From the NCBI RefSeq assembly GCF_020172665.1, contig NZ_CP083985.1, positions 2,904,146 through 2,968,145 on the forward strand: a DNA stretch of 64,000 nt, written 5' to 3'. The DNA is from [Mycobacterium] zoologicum. Lineage in GTDB: Bacteria > Actinomycetota > Actinomycetes > Mycobacteriales > Mycobacteriaceae. Positions 1-9,535 of the stretch are shown piece by piece. The stretch's first letter is position 1; each line of letters opens with the position of its first letter. The notes under the pieces were generated by a model. It did not search any database. It saw only the letters and a program-made list of their open reading frames with translations, and had not been told where the DNA came from. The translations under genes were made by a program, and so were the position numbers.

Positions 1-508
1 GTTCCCGCAGCTGGGCGACCACCGACTCGGTGACGACGGGCCCCAGGTCGGCGACCAGCAGGGTGTCCTCGATGTCCTGCCAGGAGTCGTCGTCCAGGTC
101 GCCGCCGCCGAGCAGCCCGAGCACGCTGCGCCCCAACGCATTCTGCGATTTGGCCAACCGGCCGCGCAGGCGCTGCATCCGGCCGTCAACCGGTTCGATG
201 TCGGGTTCGCGAACGGCCTCGGCGGGTGCTTCGGGCAGTGCGACGTCGGTGATCGTGCGCCGGGGGGCGTCGCGGGGCACGGTGGCGTCGTCGCCGACGA
301 CCGGGGTCTCGGTGCGGCTGAACTCGATTCCCGTCGACGCGGTGTAGCCGCCGGAGCGGTCCAGGCTCTGCTGTTCTGGGCGTGTTGCGCCCGACAGGCT
401 GATGCGCCGGCGCCGTTGGCGCACCAGGCCGAAGACCAGCGCGGCGATGACGACGAGGGCGACGGCGACCGCTAGGGCGATCCAGAGACCTTCAGACACG
501 CCCGCCAT
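1..508 (-). CDS. ftsY: Signal recognition particle receptor FtsY (N-terminal part; runs off the window)
   Basis: Only the first ~169 codons are inside the window. The reverse strand opens with ATG at 508 and a membrane-type segment (about residues 7-27, ending FGLVRQRRRRI), then a low-complexity acidic linker, then the start of the SRP54-type helical N domain (RMQRLRGRLAKSQNALG, followed by DDDSWQDIEDTLL). This is the layout of actinobacterial FtsY, whose GTPase NG domain would follow beyond position 1. FtsY is the membrane receptor for SRP and delivers nascent membrane proteins to SecYEG. In M. tuberculosis ftsY sits directly beside smc; here a plus-strand Uma2 gene separates them. The C-terminal catalytic half cannot be checked. 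Confidence 0.9.
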   Translation of the reverse strand, partial: MAGVSEGLWIALAVAVALVVIAALVFGLVRQRRRRISLSGATRPEQQSLDRSGGYTASTGIEFSRTETPVVGDDATVPRDAPRRTITDVALPEAPAEAVREPDIEPVDGRMQRLRGRLAKSQNALGRSVLGLLGGGDLDDDSWQDIEDTLLVADLGPVVTESVVAQLRE

Positions 509-621
509 TGTTTCAGGGCCTCGGCGGGCACGGGTTGTCGGTGGTGTTCGGCAGACTGCGACCAAGACGCCTTCGGGCGTAATCTGCAACTACCTGAGCT
601 GCCATCGGAAGGAGGTGGACC

Positions 622-1191
622 GTGTCCGAGCTGTTGGATGGGCCGTTTGACTTGATGACCCTGGAGCAGTGGGATGCGCTGGAGATCGCCCATGCGCGAC
701 GGTGGGAGCTCAGTGAGGGGTCCATCATCATGTCGCCGCGACCACCGCTGATACATCAGGAAATTTCGAAACGATTCACCCGCCTCCTCGATGATCACCT
801 ACCGGGTGGAATGCGAACGCTTCCCGAAATCGAGGTCACGACGAGTACATCGTTTCCGCCCAGCGTGCGTGACCCGGACATCACGGTGATTCGAGAAGCC
901 GCATTCAAGCCGAGCGCCACGCGGGTCCCAGCGGCCGACGTTGTGCTCGTCGTCGAGATCGTCTCGCCCGGCTCACGCAGCATGGACCACGTGATGAAGC
1001 TGTACGAGTACGCCAAGGCCGGCATCGAGCACTACTGGATCGTCGACGCCGAGGCCCCGACCGGAGAGTGGTTCCTGGCCTACCGCCTCGACGGCGACGT
1101 ATACCGGCCGGTCGCTGCGCTCGACGGCGATCACGCCGTTGTGCACGAGCCCGCTGAGGTGCGGTTCACCCTGGGCGAGCTGACCGGCTAA
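622..1191 (+). CDS. Uma2-family (DUF820) PD-(D/E)XK nuclease-like protein
   Basis: 189 aa. GTG start at 622, preceded by a strong GGAAGGAGG Shine-Dalgarno at about 607-615. Visible family features are the early '[19 protein letters not shown]' region, the acidic RDPDITVI strand, the VVEIVSPGS strand supplying the E-x-S/V part of the PD-(D/E)XK fold, and [17 protein letters not shown]. The family has a restriction-endonuclease-like fold, but its physiological substrate is generally unknown. The gene lies on the strand opposite to ftsY and smc. Its TAA stop overlaps the smc stop tail to tail by 4 bp (1188-1191). It looks like an accessory insertion in a conserved gene pair. Family assignment is confident; cellular role is not. 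Confidence 0.85.
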   Translation: MSELLDGPFDLMTLEQWDALEIAHARRWELSEGSIIMSPRPPLIHQEISKRFTRLLDDHLPGGMRTLPEIEVTTSTSFPPSVRDPDITVIREAAFKPSATRVPAADVVLVVEIVSPGSRSMDHVMKLYEYAKAGIEHYWIVDAEAPTGEWFLAYRLDGDVYRPVAALDGDHAVVHEPAEVRFTLGELTG

Positions 1192-4100
1192 CTCGGGCTG
1201 GCGACCAGCTCCTCGCCGCGTATGCGCTGCGAGATCACCGCGGTGATCCCGTCACCCTGCATGGTCACCCCGTACAGCGCGTCGGCGACCTCCATGGTCG
1301 GCTTCTGGTGGGTGATGACGATCAGCTGCGAGCGGGCCCGCAGCATCTCGAACAACGCCAGCAGACGGCGCAGGTTGGTGTCGTCGAGGGCGGCCTCTAC
1401 CTCGTCCATGATGTAGAACGGCGACGGGCGGGCCCGGAAGATCGCCACCAACATGGCGATCGCGGTCAGTGACTTCTCGCCACCGGACAGCAGCGACAGC
1501 CGCTTGACCTTCTTGCCGGGCGGGCGGGCTTCGACGTCGACCCCGGTGGTGAGCATGTCGCCGGGGTCGGTCAGCAGCAGCCGGCCCTCGCCGCCGGGGA
1601 ACAGTGCCGCGAACACCTCGGTGAACTCGCGTTCCACATCGGCGTAGGCGTCGGTGAACACCTGCAGGATGCGTGCGTCGACCTCGGACACCACGTCGAG
1701 CAGGTCTTTGCGGGCCGCCTTGACGTCTTCGAGCTGGGTGGACAGGAAGTTGTAGCGCTCTTCGAGTGCGGCGAACTCCTCCAGTGCCAGCGGGTTGACC
1801 CGGCCCAGCTCGGCCAGTTCACGTTCGGCGCGCTTGGCCCGGCGTTCCTGGGTGGGCCGGTCGAACGCCATGGGAGCCGGCGCGGTGACCTGCTCGCCGC
1901 GCTCACGGGCCTGCTCGAACTCGGCGATCTCCAACTCGGTGGGCGGCAGAGCGACGTCGGGGCCGTATTCGGCGATCAGGTCCGCCGAGCTCATCCCGAA
2001 CTGTTCGAGCACGTTCTGTTCTAGCTGCTCGATCCGCAGCGATGCCTGGGCCTTGGCGACCTCGTCGCGGTGCAGCGACTCGGTGAGCGCGGTGATGCGG
2101 GTACTCAGGGAGTTCACCTCGTCGCGCACGGCGGCCATCGCGGCAGACCGGTGCTGACGTTCGCCGGCCAGCGCATCCCGGCTGCGCGAGGCCGCGGCCA
2201 CCACCAGTTGCAGGCGCTGGGCCAAGGTGACGCCGGCCTCGGCCACCGCAGCCGAGGTGGCGGCCGCACGCGCACGGGCGGCGCGCGCCTGCTCGGCGCG
2301 CACTCGGGCCTCACGTTCGGCCGCCGCTGCCCGGCGCAGTGAATCTGCTTTCCCCCGAACGGCATTGGCGCGTTCCTCGGCGGTACGCACGGCCAGCCGC
2401 GCCTCTACCTCGACGCTGCGAGCCGCCTCGGCCGCCGCGGCGATCTGCTGGCGATCCACCGGCTCGGCGGCGTCTGCCGGCTGATCCTGTTCGGCATTGC
2501 GCAGCCGGAACTCCAGCTCGCCGAGTTCGGTGACGGTCTGCGCCCGGCCGGCCTCCAGCTCTTCGCGCTCGCGCAGGCGGCGGTGCCATTCGGTCTCCGC
2601 GGCGCGGGCCTCCTGCCCGAGACGGCCCAACTGCTCGTGGGTCGCGGCGATGGCGGCGTCGGACTCGTTGAGCGCGGCCAGTGCCTGCTCGGCGGCGTCC
2701 TGGCGGGCGGCCTGCTCGGTCAGCGCACCGGAGAGAGCCGCACCGAGTTCCCCGGCCTGCGTCTCGGCGCCGGCCAGCTCGGCGCGCGCCTTGTCGATCT
2801 CGCTGTTGATCTCCAGAGTGGAAGGCTTGCGGTCCGAACCGCCACTGACCCAACCGGCGCCGACGAGATCACCGTCGACGGTCACCGCGCGCACCCCCGG
2901 ACGAGCGGCCACCAGATCCAGCGCGGCCGGCAGGTCGGCGACCACCGCCACCGACCCCAGCATCGCCGTCATCGCGCCGCGCAGCCGATCCGGCGCCTCG
3001 ATCAGCTCCAGGGCCCACCGGGCCCCGTCGGGCAGCCCACCGGCGTGTTCGGGGGGCGTCTGGATCGGCCAGTCCCCCAGCACGATCGCGGCCCGGCCCC
3101 CGTCGGCGGTCTTGAGTGCGGTCAACGCCGAACGGGCCGCACCGGCATTCTCGGCGGCCAGCGCGTCGGCGGCCGATCCCAGCACCGCGGCCAGCGCCGA
3201 CTCGTAACCGGAGCGGACCTTGACCAGCTTGGCGATCGACCCGAACAGCCCTGAACCGCTGTGATTCTGGGTGAGCCAGGCCGCACCGTCGCGGCGTTCC
3301 AGCCCCATCGACAGCGCGTCGATACGGGCCCGCAGCGACGCCACCTGACGTTCGGCGCCGCGTTCACCGGCCTGCAGCTCGGCCACCCGCTGATCGGCGA
3401 GAACCTGCGCGGCCACCGTGCGTTCGTGGTGTTCATCCAGGCCGACCTCACCCTGGTCGAGTTCGGCGACCCGGCCCTGCACCGTCTCGAACTCCGCCTG
3501 GGCGGCCTGGGCGCGCTCGGCGGCCTCCTCGATGCGCTGGCTCAGCTGCCCGACGTGGACGTCGATCGACTCGACTCGCGCCCGGATGGTCTCCACCTGG
3601 CCGGTGAGGCGGGCCAGGCCCTCGCGCCGGTCAGCCTCGGCGCGGACCGCGGCCAGGTGCGCCTTCTCAGCCTCGGCGCTGCGGCGCTCCCGTTCGGCCA
3701 ACTCAGCGCGGGCGGCCTCCAGCCGGGTACCGGCGTCCGTGAGCTCGGCCAGCAGCTGCTGTTCAGCGGCGGCCACCTGTTCGGCTTCGGCCTCCAGCGC
3801 CTCGGGGTCGACGCCGCCGGTGCTGATCGGCTCCTCATCGAGATGCTGGGCACGTTCGCTGGCGATACGCACGGTGGCACTGACCCGCTCGGCCAGCGCC
3901 GAGAGCGAGAACCAGGTCTGCTGGGCGGCTTCGGCACGGTGCGTGAGAGTGGCGACGGCGGATTCGTGGGTGGTCAGCTCGTCGGCGGCCACCGTCAGGC
4001 GTTCGGTGATCTGATCGTGTTCGCGGCGCAGTGTCGCCTCGGCGTTGCCGGCCCCGGCGAACTCGGCCTGCCGGGACACCAAGTCATCGGCGGTCAGCCG

Positions 4101-4781
4101 CAGCCGCGCGTCGCGCAGGTCGGCCTGGATCGTCGCGGCGCGGCGCGCCACCTCAGCCTGGCGACCCAGCGGCTTGAGCTGGCGACGCAGCTCGGTCGTC
4201 AGGTCGGTCAGCCGAGCCAGGTTGGCCGACATGGCGTCGAGCTTGCGCACCGCCTTTTCTTTGCGCTTGCGGTGCTTGAGCACGCCCGCGGCCTCTTCGA
4301 TGAACGCCCGCCGGTCTTCGGGCCGCGACTCCAGGATCTGCGCCAGCCGACCCTGGCCGACGATGACGTGCATCTCGCGGCCGATACCGGAGTCGCTCAG
4401 CAGCTCCTGGACGTCCATCAGGCGGCAGCCGGCGCCGTTGATCTCGTATTCGCTGGCACCGTCGCGGAACATCCGCCGGGTGATCGAGACCTCGGCGTAC
4501 TCGATCGGCAGCGCGTTGTCGGAGTTGTCGATGGTGACGGTGACCTCGGCACGGCCCAGCGGCGCACGCGACGAGGTGCCGGCGAAGATGACGTCTTCCA
4601 TCTTCCCGCCGCGCAGCGTCTTGGCGCTGTGCTCACCCATCACCCAGGCCAGCGCGTCGACCACGTTGGACTTGCCCGAACCATTGGGTCCGACCACCGC
4701 GGTGATGCCAGGTTCGAAGCGCAGAGTCGTGGGCGCGGCGAAGGACTTGAAGCCCTTCAGCGTCAGACTCTTGAGGTGCAC
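1188..4781 (-). CDS. smc: Chromosome segregation ATPase SMC
   Basis: 1197 aa, normal full SMC length. Walker [10 protein letters not shown] is at residues 31-39. Two long Ala/Glu/Arg-rich coiled-coil arms (roughly 170-500 and 650-1000) flank a hinge around 510-640 ([13 protein letters not shown] to [14 protein letters not shown]). The C-terminal head carries the ABC signature LSGGEKSL near 1097 and Walker [14 protein letters not shown] near 1122-1134. The homodimer with ScpA/ScpB compacts and segregates DNA. It is first in a minus-strand group with acyP and osmC upstream (19-bp gap to acyP). The start ATG at 4781 gives the family N-terminus [14 protein letters not shown]. Confidence 0.97.
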   Translation of the reverse strand: MHLKSLTLKGFKSFAAPTTLRFEPGITAVVGPNGSGKSNVVDALAWVMGEHSAKTLRGGKMEDVIFAGTSSRAPLGRAEVTVTIDNSDNALPIEYAEVSITRRMFRDGASEYEINGAGCRLMDVQELLSDSGIGREMHVIVGQGRLAQILESRPEDRRAFIEEAAGVLKHRKRKEKAVRKLDAMSANLARLTDLTTELRRQLKPLGRQAEVARRAATIQADLRDARLRLTADDLVSRQAEFAGAGNAEATLRREHDQITERLTVAADELTTHESAVATLTHRAEAAQQTWFSLSALAERVSATVRIASERAQHLDEEPISTGGVDPEALEAEAEQVAAAEQQLLAELTDAGTRLEAARAELAERERRSAEAEKAHLAAVRAEADRREGLARLTGQVETIRARVESIDVHVGQLSQRIEEAAERAQAAQAEFETVQGRVAELDQGEVGLDEHHERTVAAQVLADQRVAELQAGERGAERQVASLRARIDALSMGLERRDGAAWLTQNHSGSGLFGSIAKLVKVRSGYESALAAVLGSAADALAAENAGAARSALTALKTADGGRAAIVLGDWPIQTPPEHAGGLPDGARWALELIEAPDRLRGAMTAMLGSVAVVADLPAALDLVAARPGVRAVTVDGDLVGAGWVSGGSDRKPSTLEINSEIDKARAELAGAETQAGELGAALSGALTEQAARQDAAEQALAALNESDAAIAATHEQLGRLGQEARAAETEWHRRLREREELEAGRAQTVTELGELEFRLRNAEQDQPADAAEPVDRQQIAAAAEAARSVEVEARLAVRTAEERANAVRGKADSLRRAAAAEREARVRAEQARAARARAAATSAAVAEAGVTLAQRLQLVVAAASRSRDALAGERQHRSAAMAAVRDEVNSLSTRITALTESLHRDEVAKAQASLRIEQLEQNVLEQFGMSSADLIAEYGPDVALPPTELEIAEFEQARERGEQVTAPAPMAFDRPTQERRAKRAERELAELGRVNPLALEEFAALEERYNFLSTQLEDVKAARKDLLDVVSEVDARILQVFTDAYADVEREFTEVFAALFPGGEGRLLLTDPGDMLTTGVDVEARPPGKKVKRLSLLSGGEKSLTAIAMLVAIFRARPSPFYIMDEVEAALDDTNLRRLLALFEMLRARSQLIVITHQKPTMEVADALYGVTMQGDGITAVISQRIRGEELVASPS

Positions 4782-4800
4782 GGGGTGTGAGACTACCGGT

Positions 4801-5076
4801 CTAGCGTTCGGCGAACCCGTCGATCGGGTCCCCGGCGGCCATCCAGTCCGCGACCACGGTGTCCACCCGGCCCGGTGTGGCGCCGCCTTGCAGCAGATCC
4901 AGCAGACGCCGGCAGTCCTCGCGGGGGCCCTGCGCGACGACCTGGACGCGGCCGTCCGGGCGGTTCGCGGCGTATCCGGTCAGTCCCAACTCCAGCGCGC
5001 GCGAGCGGGTCCACCAGCGAAAACCGACCCCCTGGACGTGACCGTGCACCCACGCCGTCAGCCGAACGTCAGTCAC
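4801..5076 (-). CDS. acyP: Acylphosphatase
   Basis: 91 aa, the usual size. It hydrolyses the carboxyl-phosphate bond of acyl phosphates. The signature [18 protein letters not shown] supplies the phosphate-binding loop and catalytic Arg. [17 protein letters not shown] supplies the catalytic Asn and the family strand. The start overlaps the end of the osmC-like gene by 8 bp, so translation is probably coupled. The same acyP-next-to-smc order occurs in M. tuberculosis (Rv2922A). Its physiological substrate is not established in mycobacteria. Confidence 0.93.
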   Translation of the reverse strand: MTDVRLTAWVHGHVQGVGFRWWTRSRALELGLTGYAANRPDGRVQVVAQGPREDCRRLLDLLQGGATPGRVDTVVADWMAAGDPIDGFAER

Positions 5077-5479
5077 GTTGGGCGATCTCGAACCGCACCT
5101 CGGTGCCGGACTTGAGCGTGCGGCCCACGGTGCAGACCTGGTCGACGGCGCGATGCACCACGGTCAGCAGGCGTTGCCTCTCGGCGTCGTCCAGGCCGGA
5201 CAGGTCCAGCTCCAGGGTCTCCTCCAGCAGTGGGTAGCGCTCCTGCTCCCGGTCGGCGGGACCGGAGACCTGGATCGTCGCCGGGTAGTCGTCACCGAGC
5301 CGGCGCGCCAGCGGGGCGTCGCTGGACATGCCGCTGCAGGCCGCCAGGGCGATCTTGAGCAGTTCCCCGGGGGTGAACACGCCGTCGACGTCCTCGCTGC
5401 CGATGAGCACCTGCGCGCCCCGGGAACTGCGCCCGGTGTAGCGACGGGTTCCGGTGCGTTCCACCCACAACTTCGTCAT
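5069..5479 (-). CDS. OsmC family peroxiredoxin-like protein
   Basis: 136 aa from the chosen ATG at 5479 ([16 protein letters not shown]). An in-frame start 27 bp upstream adds nine residues that do not fit the family. OsmC/Ohr proteins reduce organic hydroperoxides with two cysteines. Here the first is in [15 protein letters not shown] and the second in [11 protein letters not shown], so the catalytic pair is present. It matches the Rv2923c position, upstream of acyP and smc. Whether it is a true hydroperoxidase or another OsmC subclass cannot be told from sequence. Confidence 0.88.
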   Translation of the reverse strand: MTKLWVERTGTRRYTGRSSRGAQVLIGSEDVDGVFTPGELLKIALAACSGMSSDAPLARRLGDDYPATIQVSGPADREQERYPLLEETLELDLSGLDDAERQRLLTVVHRAVDQVCTVGRTLKSGTEVRFEIAQRD

Positions 5480-5517
5480 GGGGATATCTTGGCAGCCGCC
5501 GGGCATACTGGGCGGTC

Positions 5518-6294
5518 ATGGCCACTGTCGTCGCTTTCCACGCCCATCCGGACGACGAAGTGGTGCTGACCGGGGGAACCCTGGCTCGGGCGGTCGCCCA
5601 GGGGCACCGGGTGGTGCTCGTGGTGGCCACCGACGGCCGCGTCCACAACGAGGACGACGACGTGCGACTCGAGGAATTACGGGTCAGCGCAGACGCTCTC
5701 GGGGTGCATCGGGTCGAGCACCTCGGTTATGCCGACAGCGGCTACGGTGCGCGGTTCTATCCCGACCCGCCGGGCCGGGTCCGCTTCGCCCGCGCCGATG
5801 TCGAGGAGGCCGCACAGCGGTTGGCCGCGATCCTGCGCGACGAGAGCGCCGATCTGCTCCTCAGCTACCAGGCCAACGGCGGCTACGGCCATCGCGATCA
5901 TGTGCAGGTGCATCACGTCGGCAAGCGGGCCGCCGAACTCGCGGGCACACCGCGGATTTTGGAGGCGACCATGCCGCGGGAGATGCTGATCCGGCTCAGC
6001 AGGGTCGCGCGGGCGCTGCGACTGCCGGCGCCGTATGAGCCCGAGATACTGCCGACCGCCTACACGCCGGGGTCCGCAATCACCCACCGCATCAACGTGT
6101 TTCGGTACGGTCGGCAGAAGCGGGATGCGTTCGCCGCGCATCGCTCGCAGGTCGGAAACAACCGGGTGGCGGCGGTGTTGTTCGGCACGCTGTCGTGGCT
6201 GCCCCCGCAGATGGTCGGTGCGTTCTTGGGCCGGGAGTGGTTCGTCGATCCGGCGCTGCCGCCGGGGCGGGTGTGCGGCGACATCTTCGAATGA
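5518..6294 (+). CDS. PIG-L family deacetylase (LmbE/MshB-like)
   Basis: 258 aa. The N-terminal AHPDDE motif (residues 9-14) is the zinc-binding and catalytic signature of N-acetylglucosamine deacetylases such as MshB (mycothiol) and Mca. The distal metal-ligand segment is GYGHRDHVQVHHVG. It starts 38 bp from the divergent osmC-like gene. It is probably a soluble zinc hydrolase acting on an N-acylated sugar or mycothiol-related conjugate; the substrate is unknown. It is on the plus strand inside an otherwise minus-strand conserved block (OsmC-like to fpg), where I recall no counterpart in M. tuberculosis, so it is likely an accessory insertion. Confidence 0.88.
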   Translation: MATVVAFHAHPDDEVVLTGGTLARAVAQGHRVVLVVATDGRVHNEDDDVRLEELRVSADALGVHRVEHLGYADSGYGARFYPDPPGRVRFARADVEEAAQRLAAILRDESADLLLSYQANGGYGHRDHVQVHHVGKRAAELAGTPRILEATMPREMLIRLSRVARALRLPAPYEPEILPTAYTPGSAITHRINVFRYGRQKRDAFAAHRSQVGNNRVAAVLFGTLSWLPPQMVGAFLGREWFVDPALPPGRVCGDIFE

Positions 6295-6308
6295 CGCCCA
6301 GCTGCGGC

Positions 6309-6360
6309 GAGCGTGCCCGCCATCCATGCCGAGCGTGCCCGCCATCCATGCCGAGCGTGC
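6309..6360. repeat. 22-bp tandem repeat next to an inverted-repeat element
   Basis: Two perfect 22-bp units beginning GAGCGTGCCCGCCATCC (6309-6330 and 6331-6352) are followed by a third partial unit GAGCGTGC (6353-6360). That partial unit is also the left arm of the inverted-repeat element at 6351-6411. It lies between the convergent ends of the PIG-L gene and fpg. Confidence 0.9.
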
Positions 6361-6411
6361 AGAAGTGTCCACCTCGACCAGGGGTTTTACCGAACATTTC
6401 CGCACGCTCGG
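6351..6411. repeat. Intergenic inverted-repeat element R1
   Basis: A 61-bp segment bounded by perfect 10-bp inverted arms (CCGAGCGTGC at 6351-6360, GCACGCTCGG at 6402-6411). The core contains CGACCAGGGGTTTTA, which is shared with element R2 at 52589-52649. It sits between convergent genes and could act as a bidirectional terminator when transcribed. The match with R2 shows it is a dispersed repeat rather than a one-off hairpin. Confidence 0.85.
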
Positions 6412-6428
6412 CGGGGGAAGGGACAGCG

Positions 6429-7265
6429 TCAGCGCTGGCATTTCGGGCAGTAGTACGACGAGCGGTTCATGAACTTCGCCCGCCGGATGAGCGTTCCGCA
6501 TCGCCGGCATGGCTCGTCTTCGCGGCCGTAGGCGTCCAGCGACCGGCTGAAGTAGCCGGACTCACCGTTGACGTTGACATACAGCGAGTCGAACGAGGTG
6601 CCCCCGGCCGCCAGCGCATCGCGCATCACGGCCCCGGCCGCCCCGAGCAGCGCGCGTAACCGCGGCCGGGACAACGCGTCGGCCATCCGGGTGCCGCGAA
6701 TTCCGGCGCGCCACAGCGCCTCGTCGGCGTAGATGTTGCCGATGCCGGACACCACCGTTTGATCCAGCAACTGCCGCTTGATCTCGGAGTGCTTGCGCCG
6801 CAGCACGTTCACCACCGATTCGACATCGAAGCACGGGTCCAGCGGGTCGCGGGCCAGATGGGCCACCGGCAGCGGCAGCAGACTTCCGTCCACGGTGACC
6901 AGATCGGTGAGCTGCCAACCGCCGAACGTTCGCTGGTCGACGAAGCTGACCTTCGTACCGTCGTCGAGCACCGCGGCGATCCGCAGGTGCCTGTTGTCGG
7001 GCAACTCTCCCAGCAGCATCTGCCCGCTCATGCCCAGATGCACCACCAGGGCCTCGCCGGTACCGAGCAGCAGCCAGAGGTACTTGCCGCGCCGATCGGT
7101 GCCGGTGATCTTCGCACCCAGCAGACGGCCGGTCAGATCGGCGGGGCCGGCCTCATGGCGGCGCACAGCACGCGGGTGATGAACCCGCACACCGGTGATG
7201 GTGTGGCCCACCAGGTGGGTGTCCAGGCCACGGCGCACCACCTCGACCTCGGGAAGCTCCGGCAT
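6429..7265 (-). CDS. mutM: Formamidopyrimidine-DNA glycosylase
   Basis: 278 aa. It removes 8-oxoguanine and formamidopyrimidines and nicks the abasic site. The N-terminus [15 protein letters not shown] provides the catalytic Pro2 and Glu3. The H2TH region is around 150-230, including the conserved [16 protein letters not shown]. The C-terminal zinc finger is intact: [13 protein letters not shown] followed by YYCPKCQR. It is downstream of rnc by 6 bp in the same operon, the Rv2924c (fpg) position. Confidence 0.97.
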   Translation of the reverse strand: MPELPEVEVVRRGLDTHLVGHTITGVRVHHPRAVRRHEAGPADLTGRLLGAKITGTDRRGKYLWLLLGTGEALVVHLGMSGQMLLGELPDNRHLRIAAVLDDGTKVSFVDQRTFGGWQLTDLVTVDGSLLPLPVAHLARDPLDPCFDVESVVNVLRRKHSEIKRQLLDQTVVSGIGNIYADEALWRAGIRGTRMADALSRPRLRALLGAAGAVMRDALAAGGTSFDSLYVNVNGESGYFSRSLDAYGREDEPCRRCGTLIRRAKFMNRSSYYCPKCQR

Positions 7266-7271
7266 GCGCTG

Positions 7272-7982
7272 CTACCCGGGCGCGCCGGCGTCCAGCGCGT
7301 CCAGCGCCGTCCAGGCCGCGGCCGCCGCCTTCTGCTCGGCTTCCTTCTTGGACCGGCCGACTCCCGTGCCGTATTCGGTGCCCGCGACGACGACGGTCGC
7401 GGTGAACTCCCGATCATGGTCAGGCCCGGTGGAGCTGACTTGGTAGTTTGGCACGCCGATACCGCGCGCCGCGGTCAGTTCCTGCAGGCTGGTCTTCCAG
7501 TCCAGTCCGGCGCCCAGGGTGGCGGCGGTGTCGAGCAGCGGACCGAACAGTCGCAGGATCACCTCGCGCACCGTGTCGATACCGTGCTGCAGATACACCG
7601 CACCGAGCAGCGACTCCATGCTGTCGGCCAGGATGCTGGACTTGTCGCCCCCACCGGTGTTGACCTCGCCGCGGCCGAGCAACAGGTGGGCGCCCAGGCC
7701 GTCGGCGGTCAGTCCCCGTGCGACATCGGCCAACGCCGAGGTGTTGACCACGCTGGAGCGCAGTTTGGCCAGGTCGCCCTCCGGCCGGTCCGGGTGACGG
7801 TGAAACAGCTCGTCGGTGATCGTCAGCCCGAGTACGGCGTCGCCGAGGAACTCGAGCCGTTCGTTGGTGGGCAGCCCGCCGTGCTCGTAGGCATAGCTGC
7901 GGTGGGTGACCGCCAGCGTGAGCAGTTCATCGGTCAGATCCACGCCCAGTGCATCGAGCACGGCGCGGCGGGGACGGCTCAC
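7272..7982 (-). CDS. rnc: Ribonuclease III
   Basis: 236 aa. It cleaves double-stranded RNA in rRNA precursors and structured mRNAs. The catalytic signature [14 protein letters not shown] is about 40-53 residues from the start; the second metal-binding segment is [15 protein letters not shown]; a C-terminal double-stranded-RNA-binding domain begins near [13 protein letters not shown] chose the GTG at 7982 ([13 protein letters not shown]), which overlaps the upstream yceD-like stop as GTGA. An earlier in-frame start would add ~49 residues that are only the overlapping reading of yceD. Confidence 0.95.
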   Translation of the reverse strand: MSRPRRAVLDALGVDLTDELLTLAVTHRSYAYEHGGLPTNERLEFLGDAVLGLTITDELFHRHPDRPEGDLAKLRSSVVNTSALADVARGLTADGLGAHLLLGRGEVNTGGGDKSSILADSMESLLGAVYLQHGIDTVREVILRLFGPLLDTAATLGAGLDWKTSLQELTAARGIGVPNYQVSSTGPDHDREFTATVVVAGTEYGTGVGRSKKEAEQKAAAAAWTALDALDAGAPG

Positions 7983-8563
7983 CTGTCCCCGTCGTCGTTC
8001 GCCGGCGGCCCGGCCAGCTCGGCGAGTTTGGCCCAGCGCGGGTCGATCTTGTCGTGATGATGTCCCGGCTCCGCCTCTGCCAGCACCACCCCGCAGTCCG
8101 GGCACAGCCCCGCACAATCCGGGTCGCACAGCGGTGACAGTGGCAGCGCCAGACCGATCGCGTCCACGATGGCCTGCTCCAGATCCACCGAGTCGTCGAC
8201 GACGCGGCCGATCTCGTCGTCGTCGGTGGTGGCGTCGGTGGCGCTGTCGGGATAGGCGAACAGCTCAGTCAGCGTGATGTCGATGTCGCCGGCGATCGGC
8301 CGCAGGCACCGCGCGCATTCACCCGCGGTGGGCGCCGAGACCGAGCCCGTCACCAACACGCCCTCGGAGACCGACTCGATCCGCAGATCCAGGTCCACCT
8401 CGGCGTCGGCGGGGATCGCCATCAGATCCAGACCGATGGACGCGACACTGCAACGCTGCTCCCGAAGCGACAGCATCGAGCCGGGGCGCCGGCCCAGCCG
8501 GGCGATGTTGACCACGAACGGCGAAGACCGCTGCCGCTTTCCTGCGTTCGGGTGTCTCGCCAT
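7979..8563 (-). CDS. YceD/DUF177 family protein
   Basis: 194 aa. The family feature is two cysteine pairs: GECARCLRP near residue 85 and [13 protein letters not shown] near 147-159. Between them is the acidic region following [15 protein letters not shown]177 proteins are linked to 23S rRNA/ribosome accumulation and often sit beside rpmF. Here the gene is instead coupled to rnc by a 4-bp GTGA overlap, which also suggests an RNA-processing role. It matches the Rv2926c position. The biochemical function is not known to me. Confidence 0.88.
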   Translation of the reverse strand: MARHPNAGKRQRSSPFVVNIARLGRRPGSMLSLREQRCSVASIGLDLMAIPADAEVDLDLRIESVSEGVLVTGSVSAPTAGECARCLRPIAGDIDITLTELFAYPDSATDATTDDDEIGRVVDDSVDLEQAIVDAIGLALPLSPLCDPDCAGLCPDCGVVLAEAEPGHHHDKIDPRWAKLAELAGPPANDDGDR

Positions 8564-8602
8564 GGCGCGATTCTACGCAGCGGGCGAGCCCGCGCCGGCG
8601 GT

Positions 8603-8640
8603 AGCAAGGCTCGACGAAGGAGAGGCGAAGCTGGACCGCC
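8603..8640. repeat. 38-bp dispersed repeat, copy A
   Basis: The core CTCGACGAAGGAGAGGCG lies inside a 38-bp block that recurs at 32847-32884 (37 of 38 identical) and, with a 1-bp insertion, at 24148-24185. Copy A is in the 92-bp gap between sepIVA and the yceD-like gene. It carries a nearby CCGGCGG on the left and CCCGGCGG on the right. All three copies have the same orientation relative to the transcribed strand. Confidence 0.9.
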
Positions 8641-8655
8641 GATCAGACCCGGCGG

Positions 8656-9393
8656 TCAGCGTGTTGCGTAGTCGTGCGTCCCGGCGGCGGTACGCAATTG
8701 GTGGCGCCCGCGGTTGATCGAACGCAGGGTGCCGTTGAGGAAGTCCTCGAACTCGGCCAGTTTGGCATCGACGTAGATGTCGCATTCGCCGCGCATCCGA
8801 TCGGCTTCGGCGTGGGCGGAGTCGATGAGCCGGGTGGCTTCGGCACGTGCCGAGACCACCACCTCGTTCTGCCCGACCAGCCGCTGCTGCTCCTTGATGC
8901 CCTCCTGCACGGCCTTCTCGTAGGCGGCGTTGCCGTTCTCGACCAATCGGTCGCATTCGGCCTGGGCACGGGTGGTGGCGGTCTCGAATTCGCGCTTGGC
9001 GGTAGCGGTCAGCCGGCCGGCCTCCTCGCGGGCCTCGGTGAGCATCCGCTCGCTGTGCCCGCGGGCTTCGGCCACCATCCGGTCGGCCTGGCCCTTGGCG
9101 TCGGCCAGCAATCGGTCGGCCTCGGCCCGGGCGTGGCTGACCATCGAGCCGGATTCGGCGGTGGCGGAACTGACCATCGAGTCCGCGTGCTCCTTGGCCT
9201 CGTTGAGCACCGAGTCGCGGGCGTCGAGAACGTCCTGCGCGTCGTCCAGCTCGCCGGGGATGGCGTCGCGGATGTCGTCGATCAACTCGAGGACATCGCC
9301 GCGGGGTACCACGCAACCGGCCGTCATGGGCACGCCACGTGCTTCTTCAACAATGGAGCCCAGCTCGTCAAGGGCTTCAAACACTCGGTACAC
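8656..9393 (-). CDS. sepIVA: DivIVA-like septal protein SepIVA
   Basis: 245 aa with a GTG start (VYRVFEALDELGSIVEEARG) behind a GGAGGGT Shine-Dalgarno. The start has the DivIVA-like pattern with GDVLELIDDIRDAIP. The rest is a long coiled coil of Ala/Glu/Arg repeats (about residues 50-215). It matches Rv2927c, known as SepIVA, an essential septum-associated factor in mycobacteria; that functional knowledge comes from the family, not from this sequence. It is the last backbone gene before the junction with purU. Confidence 0.9.
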   Translation of the reverse strand: MYRVFEALDELGSIVEEARGVPMTAGCVVPRGDVLELIDDIRDAIPGELDDAQDVLDARDSVLNEAKEHADSMVSSATAESGSMVSHARAEADRLLADAKGQADRMVAEARGHSERMLTEAREEAGRLTATAKREFETATTRAQAECDRLVENGNAAYEKAVQEGIKEQQRLVGQNEVVVSARAEATRLIDSAHAEADRMRGECDIYVDAKLAEFEDFLNGTLRSINRGRHQLRTAAGTHDYATR

Positions 9394-9535
9394 GGCAGCA
9401 CCCTCCAGGCCTAGTTGTTGTGACTAGTGTGCCTGGTGTTGCGTGTGTGACTGCGTTAGCTGCTCGGTGTGTCGGATATTGGTCCACTACACCGGTACCC
9501 TGAGCCGTTGACATCCGGATCGGCGAAGGGCGGCC

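Noticed and set aside
3261..4790. Long open frame (509 codons) on the plus strand across smc
   Set aside because: It is antisense to a full-length, motif-complete smc. The open frame is a GC-rich codon artefact with Gly/Arg/Leu-heavy composition and no domain.
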